Numbered from the stretch's first letter, positions 1 through 7,280 are shown. The stretch: 18,393 nt of DNA from an uncultured Gemmiger sp. (GCA_944382805.1 CALWNS010000077.1:1-18393); one strand, 5' to 3'. The notes: generated from the sequence alone by a model not told the origin. Program-made: numbers and translations.

Positions 1-934
1 CCTGTTCGCCGTCGGCCAGTTCCCGGCGGCCGTCGGCCAGTTCCTGCGCGGCGTCCGCCAGTTCGGTCTGCGCTTCCTCCTCGGCCTCGTAGTATTCCGC
101 CCAGCCGTCATCGATCTCCTGCTGCGCTTCCCCGGTCAGTTCCTCGTAGCGCGCATCGCACCGCGCGCCGGCAATGCCCTCCACCGCGCCGGTGACCTTG
201 GCCACCGTGTCCTCGTAAGCGCTGCCAAGGCTGTCCAGTTCGCGCGCGCCGGATACGGTCAGGTATATCTCGGTAAACGCCTCGTAGGAGAAATCCTGCG
301 GCAGTATGTAGAACACGGTCTGCACCACGCCGCTGCCGACGCTGGCGGGTTCCCGCTCAAACGAAAAGTAGGTCGCATCATGCACCGTGCCGACCACCGT
401 GAACTCCGTCACGGCCAGCTTGTCCGCAAGGTCTTCGTTATCTTCGGCCGCCACAAGGATCACATCCCCGATCTCCATCTCGGCGGCCAGGCCGCCGGCC
501 CCCGCCTCCACCACGCACTCGCCGGCGGCCTGCGGCCAGCGCCCTTCGGTCAGCATCAGGCGGTTGACGGTATCCGGGGCTTCCGGGTCGCCCGCCGCGG
601 CCGGCAGGCTGTGTACGCGCGCCACCACGCTGTCGGCGCCGGCGGCCGTGACCTGCAGGTCGGCCGAATACGCCGGCTGCACCGCCTGCACGCCTTCGAC
701 CTGCCGCAGGGCCGACACATCGTCCTCGGTCAGGCCCAGGGTCCCGATCACGCGCAGGTCGTACAGGTTCTGATCGTCCAGGTAAGTCTCCACCGAAAGG
801 CTCATATCCGGCGTGGAGGACATCAAACCGGCCAAAAAGCCAACGCCCAGCGCCACGATGGCAAAAATGGCAAAGAAACGCCCCCGGCTGCTGGCCAGGG
901 TGCGCCGTATATTCTTCTGGTACGTCCTGTTCAT
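1..934 (-). CDS. ABC transporter permease, FtsX/MacB-like with coiled-coil insert (partial, C-terminus off the left edge)
   Basis: The frame is open from an ATG at 934-932 to the left edge, giving 311 visible residues. The protein starts with a basic stretch (MNRTYQKNIRRTLASSRGR) and a hydrophobic segment at about 19-40. About 230 extracytoplasmic residues of MacB periplasmic-core type follow. Then comes a charged heptad-like region with repeats such as QELADGRRELADGEQ, where the sequence ends. This order fits the large Firmicute FtsX-like permeases, which usually continue with more coiled coil and further membrane helices. The start is fixed by the ATPase gene upstream: its TAA (937-935) is directly followed by this ATG (TAAATG), so the two are translated together. 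The two proteins probably form one exporter or mechanotransmission complex. The substrate is unknown, but peptide or lipid export or antimicrobial-peptide resistance are common roles in the family. Confidence 0.85.
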   Translation of the reverse strand, partial: MNRTYQKNIRRTLASSRGRFFAIFAIVALGVGFLAGLMSSTPDMSLSVETYLDDQNLYDLRVIGTLGLTEDDVSALRQVEGVQAVQPAYSADLQVTAAGADSVVARVHSLPAAAGDPEAPDTVNRLMLTEGRWPQAAGECVVEAGAGGLAAEMEIGDVILVAAEDNEDLADKLAVTEFTVVGTVHDATYFSFEREPASVGSGVVQTVFYILPQDFSYEAFTEIYLTVSGARELDSLGSAYEDTVAKVTGAVEGIAGARCDARYEELTGEAQQEIDDGWAEYYEAEEEAQTELADAAQELADGRRELADGEQ

Positions 935-1645
935 TTACCACTCGATCCTTTCGACCGGGGTCGGTTCGGGGTTGCGCTGCATATCGACCACCCGCCCGCT
1001 GTTGATGCGGATCACGCGGTCCGCCATGGCGGCCAGGGCGCTGTTGTGGGTGATCACGATGACGGTACGGCCCTTTTCCCGGCAGGTGGCCTGCAGCAGA
1101 GCCAGCACCTGCTTGCCGGTTTTATAGTCCAGCGCGCCGGTCGGTTCATCACACAGCAGGATCTTGGGGTTTTTGGCCAGTGCGCGGGCAATGGACACGC
1201 GCTGCTGTTCGCCGCCCGAAAGCTGCGCCGGGAAATTGTTGCGCCGGTGTTCCAGGCCGACTTCCTGCAGGACCAGGTCTGCGTCCAGCGGGTCGCGGCA
1301 GATCTCGGAGGCCAGCTCCACGTTTTCGCGCGCGGTCAGGTTCTGTACAAGGTTATAAAACTGGAACACAAAGCCGACGTCATAGCGGCGGTACTGGGTC
1401 AGGCGCTTGGCGTCGAACCCGCTGACCTCCTGCCCGTCCAGAAAGATGCGGCCCTCGTCGCAGGTATCCATGCCGCCCAGCATATTCAGCACCGTAGTCT
1501 TGCCCGCGCCGGAGGGGCCCAGGATCACGCAGAACTCCCCTTTTTCGATCTCGAAGCTGACATGGTCTGCCGCCGCGATGCGGGTGTCCCCCATCTGGTA
1601 ATACTTGCAGACATTGTCAAACAAAACAAACGGCTGTCTTTCCAT
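935..1645 (-). CDS. ABC transporter ATP-binding protein, MacB/LolD family
   Basis: This 236-residue cytoplasmic ATPase powers the FtsX-like permease encoded immediately downstream. All nucleotide-binding motifs are visible. They are Walker A GPSGAGKT at 43-50, the Q-loop around FQFYNLVQNLT at 94-104, the signature LSGGEQQRV at 142-150, Walker B ILLCDEPTGALD at 162-173 and the H-loop His at 200 (VIVITHN). The length is normal for the family. ATG at 1645 is preceded by AGGAGGTT with good spacing, and no better start is seen. The FYNL and TGALD wording is typical of MacB/LolD-type ATPases, which work with permeases that transmit motion rather than form a classical channel. A promoter with a TGn-extended -10 lies just upstream. 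The gene therefore need not depend on readthrough from the PBP gene, although no clear terminator separates them. Confidence 0.95.
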   Translation of the reverse strand: MERQPFVLFDNVCKYYQMGDTRIAAADHVSFEIEKGEFCVILGPSGAGKTTVLNMLGGMDTCDEGRIFLDGQEVSGFDAKRLTQYRRYDVGFVFQFYNLVQNLTARENVELASEICRDPLDADLVLQEVGLEHRRNNFPAQLSGGEQQRVSIARALAKNPKILLCDEPTGALDYKTGKQVLALLQATCREKGRTVIVITHNSALAAMADRVIRINSGRVVDMQRNPEPTPVERIEW

Positions 1646-1677
1646 GGCAACCTCCTTGAAATCTTTAACGCACGTCT

Positions 1678-1705
1678 AGTATACCATAGAATTGGGAACA
1701 AACAA
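1678..1705 (-). promoter_or_regulatory. Candidate sigma-A promoter for the ABC ATPase/permease operon
   Basis: Read on the minus strand there is TTGTTT (1705-1700), a 16-nt spacer and TATACT (1683-1678). The -10 is preceded by TGG, which makes a TGn-extended -10. It lies about 33 nt upstream of the ATPase start codon, leaving room for a short leader with the AGGAGG site. The surrounding stretch 1660-1730 is markedly AT-rich compared with the genes on both sides. Confidence 0.6.
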
Positions 1706-1731
1706 TAAAATTCCGTTAAACTTTTGTGAAT

Positions 1732-3792
1732 TCATCCGCTGTCCGCGGCGGCGTCGTAGCGGCCGGTCGTATCCAGCGTGACGGCGGAGCCTTTGCGCGC
1801 CACGGTGCCGGCGGCCGGGTACTGGCTCTGCACCCGTTCCTGCGTTCCCACCACAGCGCTTTCAAAGCCGTATTCCCGCAGTTTCTGCCCGGCCGCCCGG
1901 GCGCGCCAGCCGGTCACGTCCGGCACTTCGGCAAAAAGCGCCTGCTGTTCCTCCTCGGTATAGTCCGGCTCGATTCCCAGGTAAGGCAGCGCCTGGCGCA
2001 GCACCTGGGCGCACACCGGGCCGGACAGCGCGCCGCCGCTGGTGGTCCAGCTGTGCGGTTCGTCCAAACAGACGAGCACGGCCAGGCGCGGTTCCTCTAT
2101 GGGCGCAACGGCCACATAGCTGGCGATGCGGGCCGCGGGGTCGTCGCTGTCCAGCTTCTGGCTGGTGCCGGTCTTGCCGCCGATGCGGTAGCCGGCCACA
2201 GCGCCGTTTTTGCCGGTACCGTCGGTCACCACGCCCTCCATCATGGCGCGCATGGCGGCAGACGTTTCTTCCGAAATGACCCGCCGCCTGACCACCGGTT
2301 CCGCCGTATACACGGCCTGGCCGTCCGCATCGGTGATGCCGGCCACCACATAGGGCTGCAGCAGCCGCCCGCCGTTGACCACCGCCGCCACGGCGGTAAG
2401 CATTTGCAGGTAGCTGACCTTGCTGCTCTGGCCAAACGAACACCTGGCCAGTTCGACCGGCCCCATGGCGTCGGCCGTATAATATTCGCTGCGCTTGATC
2501 TCGCCGGGCAGGTCGATGCCGGTGGCCTCCCGCAGGCCGAAAGCGGCGAAGTAATCGCAGAACGCCTGTTTGCCCAACCGCGCGCCCACCTGGATAAAGC
2601 ACGGGTTGCAGGAGGCCGCCAGCCCCTGGGCCAGCGTCTCGCTGCCATGCACGTGGCCGTTGGCGCAGCGGAAGCGGGTGCCGGCCACATTGATCTTGCC
2701 CGCGCAGACAAAGGTGGAATCCGGCGTGACCGCGCCGGTATCCAGCGCCGCGGCGCAGGTAATGAGCTTAAACACGCTGCCCGGCTCGTACAGATCGCTG
2801 ATGGCTTTGTTGCGCCACTGGGCCTGCTGGGCCGCTTGCAGCGCATCGGTGCGCGCCTGCCCGCTCAGGGCGTCCACTTCGGCGCGCAGTTCCTCGTCCA
2901 CGATCTGCCGCGGCGTGTTGGGGTCGTAGTCCGGCTGGGTGGTCATGGCCAAAACAGCGCCGGTCTGCACATCCATCACGATGCCGACCGCCCGCGCCGC
3001 CACATTATGTTCGCTCACGGCCGCCGCCACCGCGCTTTCCAGCATATGCTGGATATTGGCGTCGATGGTCAGGGTCAGGCTGCTGCCGGGCACGGCTTCG
3101 ACCAATGTGCTGTAATGCGCCGGCATATCGTAGCCCCAGGCGTTTTTGGCGGTCAGCACACGGCCGTTTTGCCCGGTCAGGACCTCGTCGTATTCCAGTT
3201 CCAGCCCCCACAGGCCGGCGTTGTCCACATCGGTAAAGCCCAGCAGGCTGCCCATAAAGTTCCCCTGCGGGTACACGCGGCGGGTATCCTGGCGGATCCG
3301 GATCCCTTCGGCCCCGTTTTCCTGGCACCATGCGCGCACCGCATCGGCGGTTTCGCGGTCCACGCGGCGGCGCAAAAGGCAGTCGTTGGAGCTGCGCTGG
3401 CTGAGCAGTTCGAGCACTTCGGCTTCTTCCAGTTCCAAAATCTCGCTCAGCGCGGCGGCCGCCGGGGCCACCAGGGCGTCGTCCAGTTCCCGCGGGGCCG
3501 CGCGGATGGTCCAGCAGGTCTCGCTGGCCGCCAGCAGGGTGCCGTCGGCGGAATAAATCTCGCCCCGCGGCGCGGGGATAACGGTATCCCGCAGCTGCTG
3601 GTCGGCCGCGCGGGCCGCATACCCGCCGGGGTCCAGCAGCTGCAAAACGAACAGCCGGGCCAGCAGCCCGCCAAAGCACACGGCGGCCACCGCCGCGGCA
3701 AACGCCCGCGTGCGCGCCCGGATATGCCGGTCCAGCGCCGGCACCACCGGCCGGCGCGCCGCGCCGCCTTTTTCCCGTCTGCGCCCTGCCAT
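1732..3792 (-). CDS. Penicillin-binding protein 2 / SpoVD-like transpeptidase with C-terminal PASTA domain
   Basis: This 686-residue class B PBP cross-links peptidoglycan on the outer face of the membrane. It has a basic cytoplasmic tail, one membrane anchor at about 29-52, a dimerisation (pedestal) region containing PRGEIYSADGTLLA at 75-88, and the transpeptidase domain. The catalytic motifs are intact: SVFK with Ser339 and Lys342, SCN at 394-396, and KTGTS at 540-544. A single PASTA domain follows at about 621-675 (AEVPDVTGWRARAAGQKLREYG). One C-terminal PASTA is typical of SpoVD and some PbpB/FtsI proteins. Without the mra/fts division cluster around it the sequence cannot tell sporulation SpoVD from division PBP2. 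ATG at 3792 follows a G-rich site (GGGGGGCGG) that may be masked by a hairpin. The preceding gene ends 64 nt upstream on the same strand. Confidence 0.93.
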   Translation of the reverse strand: MAGRRREKGGAARRPVVPALDRHIRARTRAFAAAVAAVCFGGLLARLFVLQLLDPGGYAARAADQQLRDTVIPAPRGEIYSADGTLLAASETCWTIRAAPRELDDALVAPAAAALSEILELEEAEVLELLSQRSSNDCLLRRRVDRETADAVRAWCQENGAEGIRIRQDTRRVYPQGNFMGSLLGFTDVDNAGLWGLELEYDEVLTGQNGRVLTAKNAWGYDMPAHYSTLVEAVPGSSLTLTIDANIQHMLESAVAAAVSEHNVAARAVGIVMDVQTGAVLAMTTQPDYDPNTPRQIVDEELRAEVDALSGQARTDALQAAQQAQWRNKAISDLYEPGSVFKLITCAAALDTGAVTPDSTFVCAGKINVAGTRFRCANGHVHGSETLAQGLAASCNPCFIQVGARLGKQAFCDYFAAFGLREATGIDLPGEIKRSEYYTADAMGPVELARCSFGQSSKVSYLQMLTAVAAVVNGGRLLQPYVVAGITDADGQAVYTAEPVVRRRVISEETSAAMRAMMEGVVTDGTGKNGAVAGYRIGGKTGTSQKLDSDDPAARIASYVAVAPIEEPRLAVLVCLDEPHSWTTSGGALSGPVCAQVLRQALPYLGIEPDYTEEEQQALFAEVPDVTGWRARAAGQKLREYGFESAVVGTQERVQSQYPAAGTVARKGSAVTLDTTGRYDAAADSG

Positions 3793-3795
3793 TGC

Positions 3796-3839
3796 ACCGC
3801 CCCCCTTGGGCCCAGCTTATGCGCCAGGGGCGGGGCGGT
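3796..3839 (-). promoter_or_regulatory. Inverted repeat that would mask the PBP ribosome binding site
   Basis: ACCGCCCC at 3796-3803 and GGGGCGGT at 3832-3839 are exact reverse complements 28 nt apart. An 8-bp palindrome TGGGCCCA lies between them (3807-3814). On the minus-strand mRNA the arm nearest the gene is GGGGCGGT, the G-rich stretch 4 nt before the PBP start codon that must serve as its ribosome binding site. Folding would therefore compete with initiation. Chance pairing is possible in DNA this GC-rich. Confidence 0.35.
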
Positions 3840-3856
3840 ATGCCGGCGGCGAACGC

Positions 3857-4342
3857 TCACAGAACCACCATGCGGCCGTTCGGATAGGTTCCGTCCCAGC
3901 CGCAGGGCAAAAAGCCCTCGCTATAAACGGTGAGCAAGTCTTCATAAAACGGGGAGCCGACGATTTTCCGGTAGCTCAACACGACCGCCATATTGATTGC
4001 ATCGAATTTGACTTCTTCGTTCACGCACGCCGGCAGTTTTAGCCGCTCTGTGCTGCGCCGTATCGCGGGTTCGACCTGCGGCAGGACTTTGCCGCGCACC
4101 TGGCGCACCAGGGGGTTCCAATACGGGTTAAACGCCTCTTTGGCATGGAGCGCCAAATAGCTCGTCACATCGCCCCTTGCTTCCAATTTGACATTTTCCC
4201 AAGCATTCCCTGCCGCTTTTGAAAACGATCCGCCGCCAGGCGCGCGAACGCACTGTATCGTTGGCGCCGCGCACGGATCCCCGCAGTTTTGCAGCCACCG
4301 GACCCGCAGGATCCGGTCGATCACATTCTGGTCAAGCACCAT
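3857..4342 (-). CDS. Hypothetical protein, 161 residues
   Basis: I do not recognise this protein. From the chosen start it reads MVLDQNVIDRILRVRWLQNC and is soluble-looking, with no signal peptide or membrane segment. Cysteines sit at about residues 20, 24, 31, 104 and 147. The middle is rich in Arg/Lys/Glu, and the C-terminus ends in an aromatic/glycine motif, PCGWDGTYPNGRMVVL. The frame extends upstream to an ATG at 4408, but that would overlap the last codons of the C-S lyase gene. The ATG at 4342 has AAAGAGGG at good spacing and leaves a 40-nt gap, so I prefer it. The gene lies between the lyase and the PBP on the same strand. Its base composition looks less GC-rich than its neighbours (by eye, not measured), which could mean it arrived by transfer. 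A toxin-immunity-like role is only a guess. Confidence 0.7.
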   Translation of the reverse strand: MVLDQNVIDRILRVRWLQNCGDPCAAPTIQCVRAPGGGSFSKAAGNAWENVKLEARGDVTSYLALHAKEAFNPYWNPLVRQVRGKVLPQVEPAIRRSTERLKLPACVNEEVKFDAINMAVVLSYRKIVGSPFYEDLLTVYSEGFLPCGWDGTYPNGRMVVL

Positions 4343-4382
4343 ACGCCCCGCCCTCTTTCTTGCGCATCCGTCCCCTGCCGCG

Positions 4383-5597
4383 TCAAACGCCCGGCGCGTT
4401 GAACACATACCGGTCCAGCCGGTCGAACGCTTCCCGCACGCGGGAAAGCGGCAGGGCCAGGTTCATGCGCAGCGCACAGGGGCCGTGGAACATACGGCCG
4501 TCCTGCACCGCCACGCCCACATCCCAGCAGGTTTTTTCCACTTCATCGATGGTCTTGCCGTGCGCTTTGCACCATTCGCTGCAATCCACAAACAGCATAT
4601 AGGTGCCCTGCGGCTTGCCGCACTGCACGCCGGGGAAACGGTCGGCAATATACGCGCAGGCATAGTCTACATTGGCGGAAAGCACACCGCACAGTTCGTC
4701 CACCCAGGCCGCGCCGGTGTCGCTGTAACCGCCGATCAGCGCGTGCATCGAAAGCACGTTCATCGAATTGTAGTGCGATTTGGACGCCTGCGCCGCGATG
4801 CGGTCGCGCAGGTAGGTATCATAAATAATGTGGTAGCTGCCCACAAGGCCCGCCAGGTTAAAGGTCTTGCTGGGCGCATACAGCGCCACCGTGCGGCGGC
4901 GGGCGTCCCCGCTGACGCTTTGGGTCGGGATATGCTTGTGGCCAAAGAGAAGCAAATCGGACCAGATCTCGTCCGAAACGACCAGGCAGTCGTTGGCCTT
5001 ATAAACCTCCATGGCCCGCTCGATCTCCCAGCGTTCCCACACACGGCCGCAGGGGTTGTGCGGGCTGCAGAAAACGGCCACATGGATGTGGTTTTCTTTC
5101 AATTTGCGGTCCATATCCTCAAAATCCATGCGCCAGACCCCCTGTTCATCCTGCCGCAGCGGGGTATGTACGATCTTAAAGCCGTTGTTGGTGATGCAGT
5201 TCGTAAAGCCGATGTAGGTAGGGCTGTGCAGCAGCACGGGGTCTCCCGGCGCGGCAAAGGCCGTCAGCGCGCTGATCACGCCGCCCAGCACGCCGTTCTC
5301 GTAGCCGATGTGCGCAGGTTCCAGGCCGTCTACCCCGTTGCGCCGGCGCTGCCAGTCGATAATGGCGTTGTAATACGCCGGCGTGGGGGCAAAGTAACCG
5401 TAGGCCGGGTGTTCGGCGCGGCGGATGATGGCCTGTGGGATGGAGGGCGCCGTGGGGAAATTCATATCCGCCACCCACATGGGGATCACATCAAAGCCCG
5501 GTTTGGGCGGCGCGGGCGCAAAGCCGTGGCCCAGCCCGTCCACCGCGATGGCGTCCTTGCCGTGGCGATCCATGATAGAAGTAAAATCAAATGCCAT
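4383..5597 (-). CDS. PLP-dependent C-S lyase / aminotransferase, MalY/PatB family (cystathionine beta-lyase-like)
   Basis: This 404-residue fold-type I PLP enzyme is of normal length for MalY/PatB. Family hallmarks in order: VIPMWVADMNFPTAPSI at 37-53, AYGYFAPTPAYY at 65-76, SPHNPCGRVW at 178-187, SDEIWSD at 208-214 with Asp209 for the pyridine nitrogen, APSKTFNLAG at 241-250 with Lys244 as the Schiff-base lysine, and the carboxylate-binding arginine in LRMNLALP near the C-terminus. Members cleave cystathionine or cysteine to pyruvate, ammonia and a thiol, so roles in methionine synthesis or sulphide release are likely. MalY of Escherichia coli also represses maltose genes, but nothing here suggests that. 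The start is supported by AAAGGAGC upstream of ATG 5597. It is the first gene of the minus-strand run and is divergent from the MATE gene. A perfect 9-bp hairpin lies in its leader. Confidence 0.92.
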   Translation of the reverse strand: MAFDFTSIMDRHGKDAIAVDGLGHGFAPAPPKPGFDVIPMWVADMNFPTAPSIPQAIIRRAEHPAYGYFAPTPAYYNAIIDWQRRRNGVDGLEPAHIGYENGVLGGVISALTAFAAPGDPVLLHSPTYIGFTNCITNNGFKIVHTPLRQDEQGVWRMDFEDMDRKLKENHIHVAVFCSPHNPCGRVWERWEIERAMEVYKANDCLVVSDEIWSDLLLFGHKHIPTQSVSGDARRRTVALYAPSKTFNLAGLVGSYHIIYDTYLRDRIAAQASKSHYNSMNVLSMHALIGGYSDTGAAWVDELCGVLSANVDYACAYIADRFPGVQCGKPQGTYMLFVDCSEWCKAHGKTIDEVEKTCWDVGVAVQDGRMFHGPCALRMNLALPLSRVREAFDRLDRYVFNAPGV

Positions 5598-5641
5598 GAT
5601 CGTTTGGCTCCTTTCCGTTTTTCCGGCTTATATTGGTCTGC

Positions 5642-5664
5642 GGCAGGGCGTGCGCCGCCCTGCC
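5642..5664 (-). other. Perfect 9-bp hairpin in the leader of the C-S lyase gene
   Basis: GGCAGGGCG (5642-5650) and CGCCCTGCC (5656-5664) are exact reverse complements around a 5-nt loop, ending 44 nt before the lyase start codon. Neither side carries a T-run, so it does not look like an intrinsic terminator. A weak -10 candidate (CATAAT, 5682-5677) on the minus strand would start the transcript just before the hairpin. It could be a 5'-end stabiliser or a regulator site. Confidence 0.5.
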
Positions 5665-5744
5665 CCTTTACCGTTTATTATGGCACAGTTCCCGCAAAAA
5701 GGGAATCCCCCTGTTTGATTTTGGCCGTTTTGCGCGCCGGTATA

Positions 5745-5773
5745 TTGACAGCGTTTTTTAAACGACCTATAAT
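5745..5773 (+). promoter_or_regulatory. Fully consensus sigma-A promoter for the MATE gene
   Basis: TTGACA (5745-5750), exactly 17 nt, then TATAAT (5768-5773): both hexamers and the spacing match the consensus. Transcription would start near 5780-5782, about 55 nt before the MATE start codon. Such a perfect match is rare for an efflux gene and predicts strong basal activity unless regulated. Confidence 0.85.
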
Positions 5774-5781
5774 AGCGTGGC

Positions 5782-5823
5782 ATGAACGCATCTTTCCCGC
5801 TCACGCGCACAAAATCGGTATAG
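5782..5823 (+). CDS. Possible leader peptide ORF (13 codons) before the MATE gene
   Basis: ATG at 5782 opens a 13-codon frame, MNASFPLTRTKSV, that stops at TAG 5821-5823. The stop falls within the TAGGAAG ribosome binding site of the MATE gene. The ATG sits at or within two bases of the predicted transcription start and has no Shine-Dalgarno site, so it would be read as a leaderless message. Efflux and resistance genes are often controlled by short leader ORFs, but there is no direct evidence that this one is translated. Confidence 0.25.
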   Translation: MNASFPLTRTKSV

Positions 5824-5836
5824 GAAGTGCAGAAAC

Positions 5837-7189
5837 ATGACGGCAACCGCACAAAGTCAGCCGCTGTTCAGCCGGCAGAAACTGACCTCTCTGATCCTGC
5901 CCATGCTGCTGGAACAGATCCTGAGCGTGACCATGGGCATGGCCGATACGCTGATGGTCTCCGGCGTGGGGGAAGCGGCTGTCTCCAGCGTAAGTTTGGT
6001 GGACAGCATCAACGTGCTCATCATCCAGATCCTGGCCGCCCTGGCCACGGGCGGCGCCGTCATCGGCAGCCAGTACCTGGGCCGGCGCGATGCGGAAAAC
6101 GCCCGCCGCAGCGCCGCCCAGCTGTACACCGTGCTGGCCGTGAGCACCGTGACCGTGATGGTGCTGACGCTCTGCTTCTGCCGGCCCATTCTGCGCGGCG
6201 TGTTCGGGCGCATAGACGACGATGTGATGTTTTACGCCGAGCAGTACCTGATCGTAAGCGCTATTTCTTACCCGTTCATCGGCGCGTACAACGCCGGCGC
6301 GGCGCTGTTCCGCGCCCAGGGCAACAGCCGGATCAGTATGCTGGCCAGCCTGGTGATGAACATCATCAACATCTGCGGCAATGCGCTGCTGATCTACGGG
6401 TTCAAAATGGGCGTGCTGGGCGCGGCCATCGCCACGCTGGTGGGCCGCATTTTTGCCGCCGTTTGGGTGTTTTGGCAGCAACAGCAGTTCGAAAACCCGC
6501 TGCGCATCGGCAGCTGGCAAGAAATGCTGCCGGAAAAAGAAATGATCCTGCGCATTTTGGGCATCGGCATCCCTTCGGGGCTGGAAAACGGTATGTTCCA
6601 GATCGGCAAGCTGTGCGTGAGCAGCCTGACCTCCACCCTGGGCACTTCGGCCATTGCCGCCAACGCGGTGGCCGGTTCCATCACCAGCCTGGCCAACATC
6701 CCCGGCAACACCATGAGCCTGGCCATGATCCCGGTGGTCGGCCAATGCCTGGGCGCAGGCGAAAAAAAGCAGGCCCGGCGCTATGCGCTGCTGCTGCTTG
6801 GCATCGCCGTGGCCGGTTTGGCCGTGACCAACATTTCCATGTTCCTGGCTGCGCCGCTGCTCTGCGCGCTGTTCAGCCTGACGGCGGAAGCCACCGCCAT
6901 GTGCGTGCAGGTACTGCGCTGGTTCGCCGTGTTCAGCAGCTTTTTCTGGGCGCTGAGCTTTACGCTGCCCAACGCCCTGCGCGCAGGCGGCGACGCCAAG
7001 TTCACGATGGGCGTGAGCATTGTAAGTATGTGGCTGTTCCGCGTGATGCTGTGCTATTATTTTGTGGGTCAGCTGCACCTGGGCCTGCTGGGCGTATGGC
7101 TGGGTATGTTTATCGACTGGATCTGCCGCGGCGCGCTGTTCCTGGCCCGCTTTTGGCGCGGCAAATGGATGGAACACAAGGTGATCTGA
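5837..7189 (+). CDS. MATE family multidrug/cation efflux transporter
   Basis: This 450-residue protein is polytopic, with about twelve hydrophobic segments in two homologous halves, the standard MATE architecture and length. Signature stretches include ILPMLLEQILSVTMGMADTLMVSGVGE near residues 16-42, where the family has its substrate-path residues. The matching second-half region IPSGLENGMFQIGKLCVSSL has the same GxE pattern. The family exports drugs or toxic cations in exchange for Na+ or H+ across the cytoplasmic membrane, but the substrate cannot be read from sequence. Subfamily (NorM or DinF-like) is undecided. ATG at 5837 is preceded by AGGAAG. It is a single-gene unit: a consensus promoter at 5745-5773 before it and a long perfect hairpin terminator 16 nt after its stop. 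Confidence 0.93.
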   Translation: MTATAQSQPLFSRQKLTSLILPMLLEQILSVTMGMADTLMVSGVGEAAVSSVSLVDSINVLIIQILAALATGGAVIGSQYLGRRDAENARRSAAQLYTVLAVSTVTVMVLTLCFCRPILRGVFGRIDDDVMFYAEQYLIVSAISYPFIGAYNAGAALFRAQGNSRISMLASLVMNIINICGNALLIYGFKMGVLGAAIATLVGRIFAAVWVFWQQQQFENPLRIGSWQEMLPEKEMILRILGIGIPSGLENGMFQIGKLCVSSLTSTLGTSAIAANAVAGSITSLANIPGNTMSLAMIPVVGQCLGAGEKKQARRYALLLLGIAVAGLAVTNISMFLAAPLLCALFSLTAEATAMCVQVLRWFAVFSSFFWALSFTLPNALRAGGDAKFTMGVSIVSMWLFRVMLCYYFVGQLHLGLLGVWLGMFIDWICRGALFLARFWRGKWMEHKVI

Positions 7190-7204
7190 CCCGCCCGGAA
7201 CTAT

Positions 7205-7254
7205 AAAAAGCGGCGTGCCGCAGAGTCAAAATGCTCTGCGGCACGCCGCTTTTT
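7205..7254. terminator. Bidirectional intrinsic terminator, perfect 21-bp stem
   Basis: The arms 7205-7225 and 7234-7254 are exact reverse complements, with an 8-nt loop TCAAAATG. The left arm opens with AAAAA and the right arm closes with TTTTT, so a U-tract is present for both directions. It lies between the convergent MATE gene (ends 7189) and the 39-residue gene (ends 7281) and can serve both. Confidence 0.93.
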
Positions 7255-7280
7255 GCCGCGCTTGCGCGGCGGTCTCCATT

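Noticed and set aside
1..60. Repeated GTCGGCCAGTTC-like units suggesting a DNA repeat
   Set aside because: They are codons for ELADG repeats of the permease coiled coil, a protein-level heptad feature rather than a separate DNA repeat.
380..1708. 442-codon plus-strand frame antisense to the ABC ATPase and permease
   Set aside because: Shadow of two well-supported overlapping-stop genes on the minus strand.
1726..3933. 735-codon open frame on the plus strand antisense to the PBP gene
   Set aside because: Its translation is rich in His, Arg, Gly and Ala with no motif. It mirrors the GC-rich codon pattern of the PBP gene, which has intact catalytic motifs.
4343..4408. 22-codon upstream extension of the unknown gene to ATG 4408
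   Set aside because: It would overlap the end of the C-S lyase coding region and lacks a ribosome binding site; ATG 4342 has AAAGAGGG.
4188..5840. 550-codon plus-strand frame antisense to the C-S lyase
   Set aside because: No motif or ribosome binding site; the PLP enzyme on the minus strand explains the coding signal.
5801..7177. 458-codon minus-strand frame antisense to the MATE gene
   Set aside because: His/Gln/Ala-rich low-complexity translation, no start signal; the MATE gene has promoter, start site and terminator.
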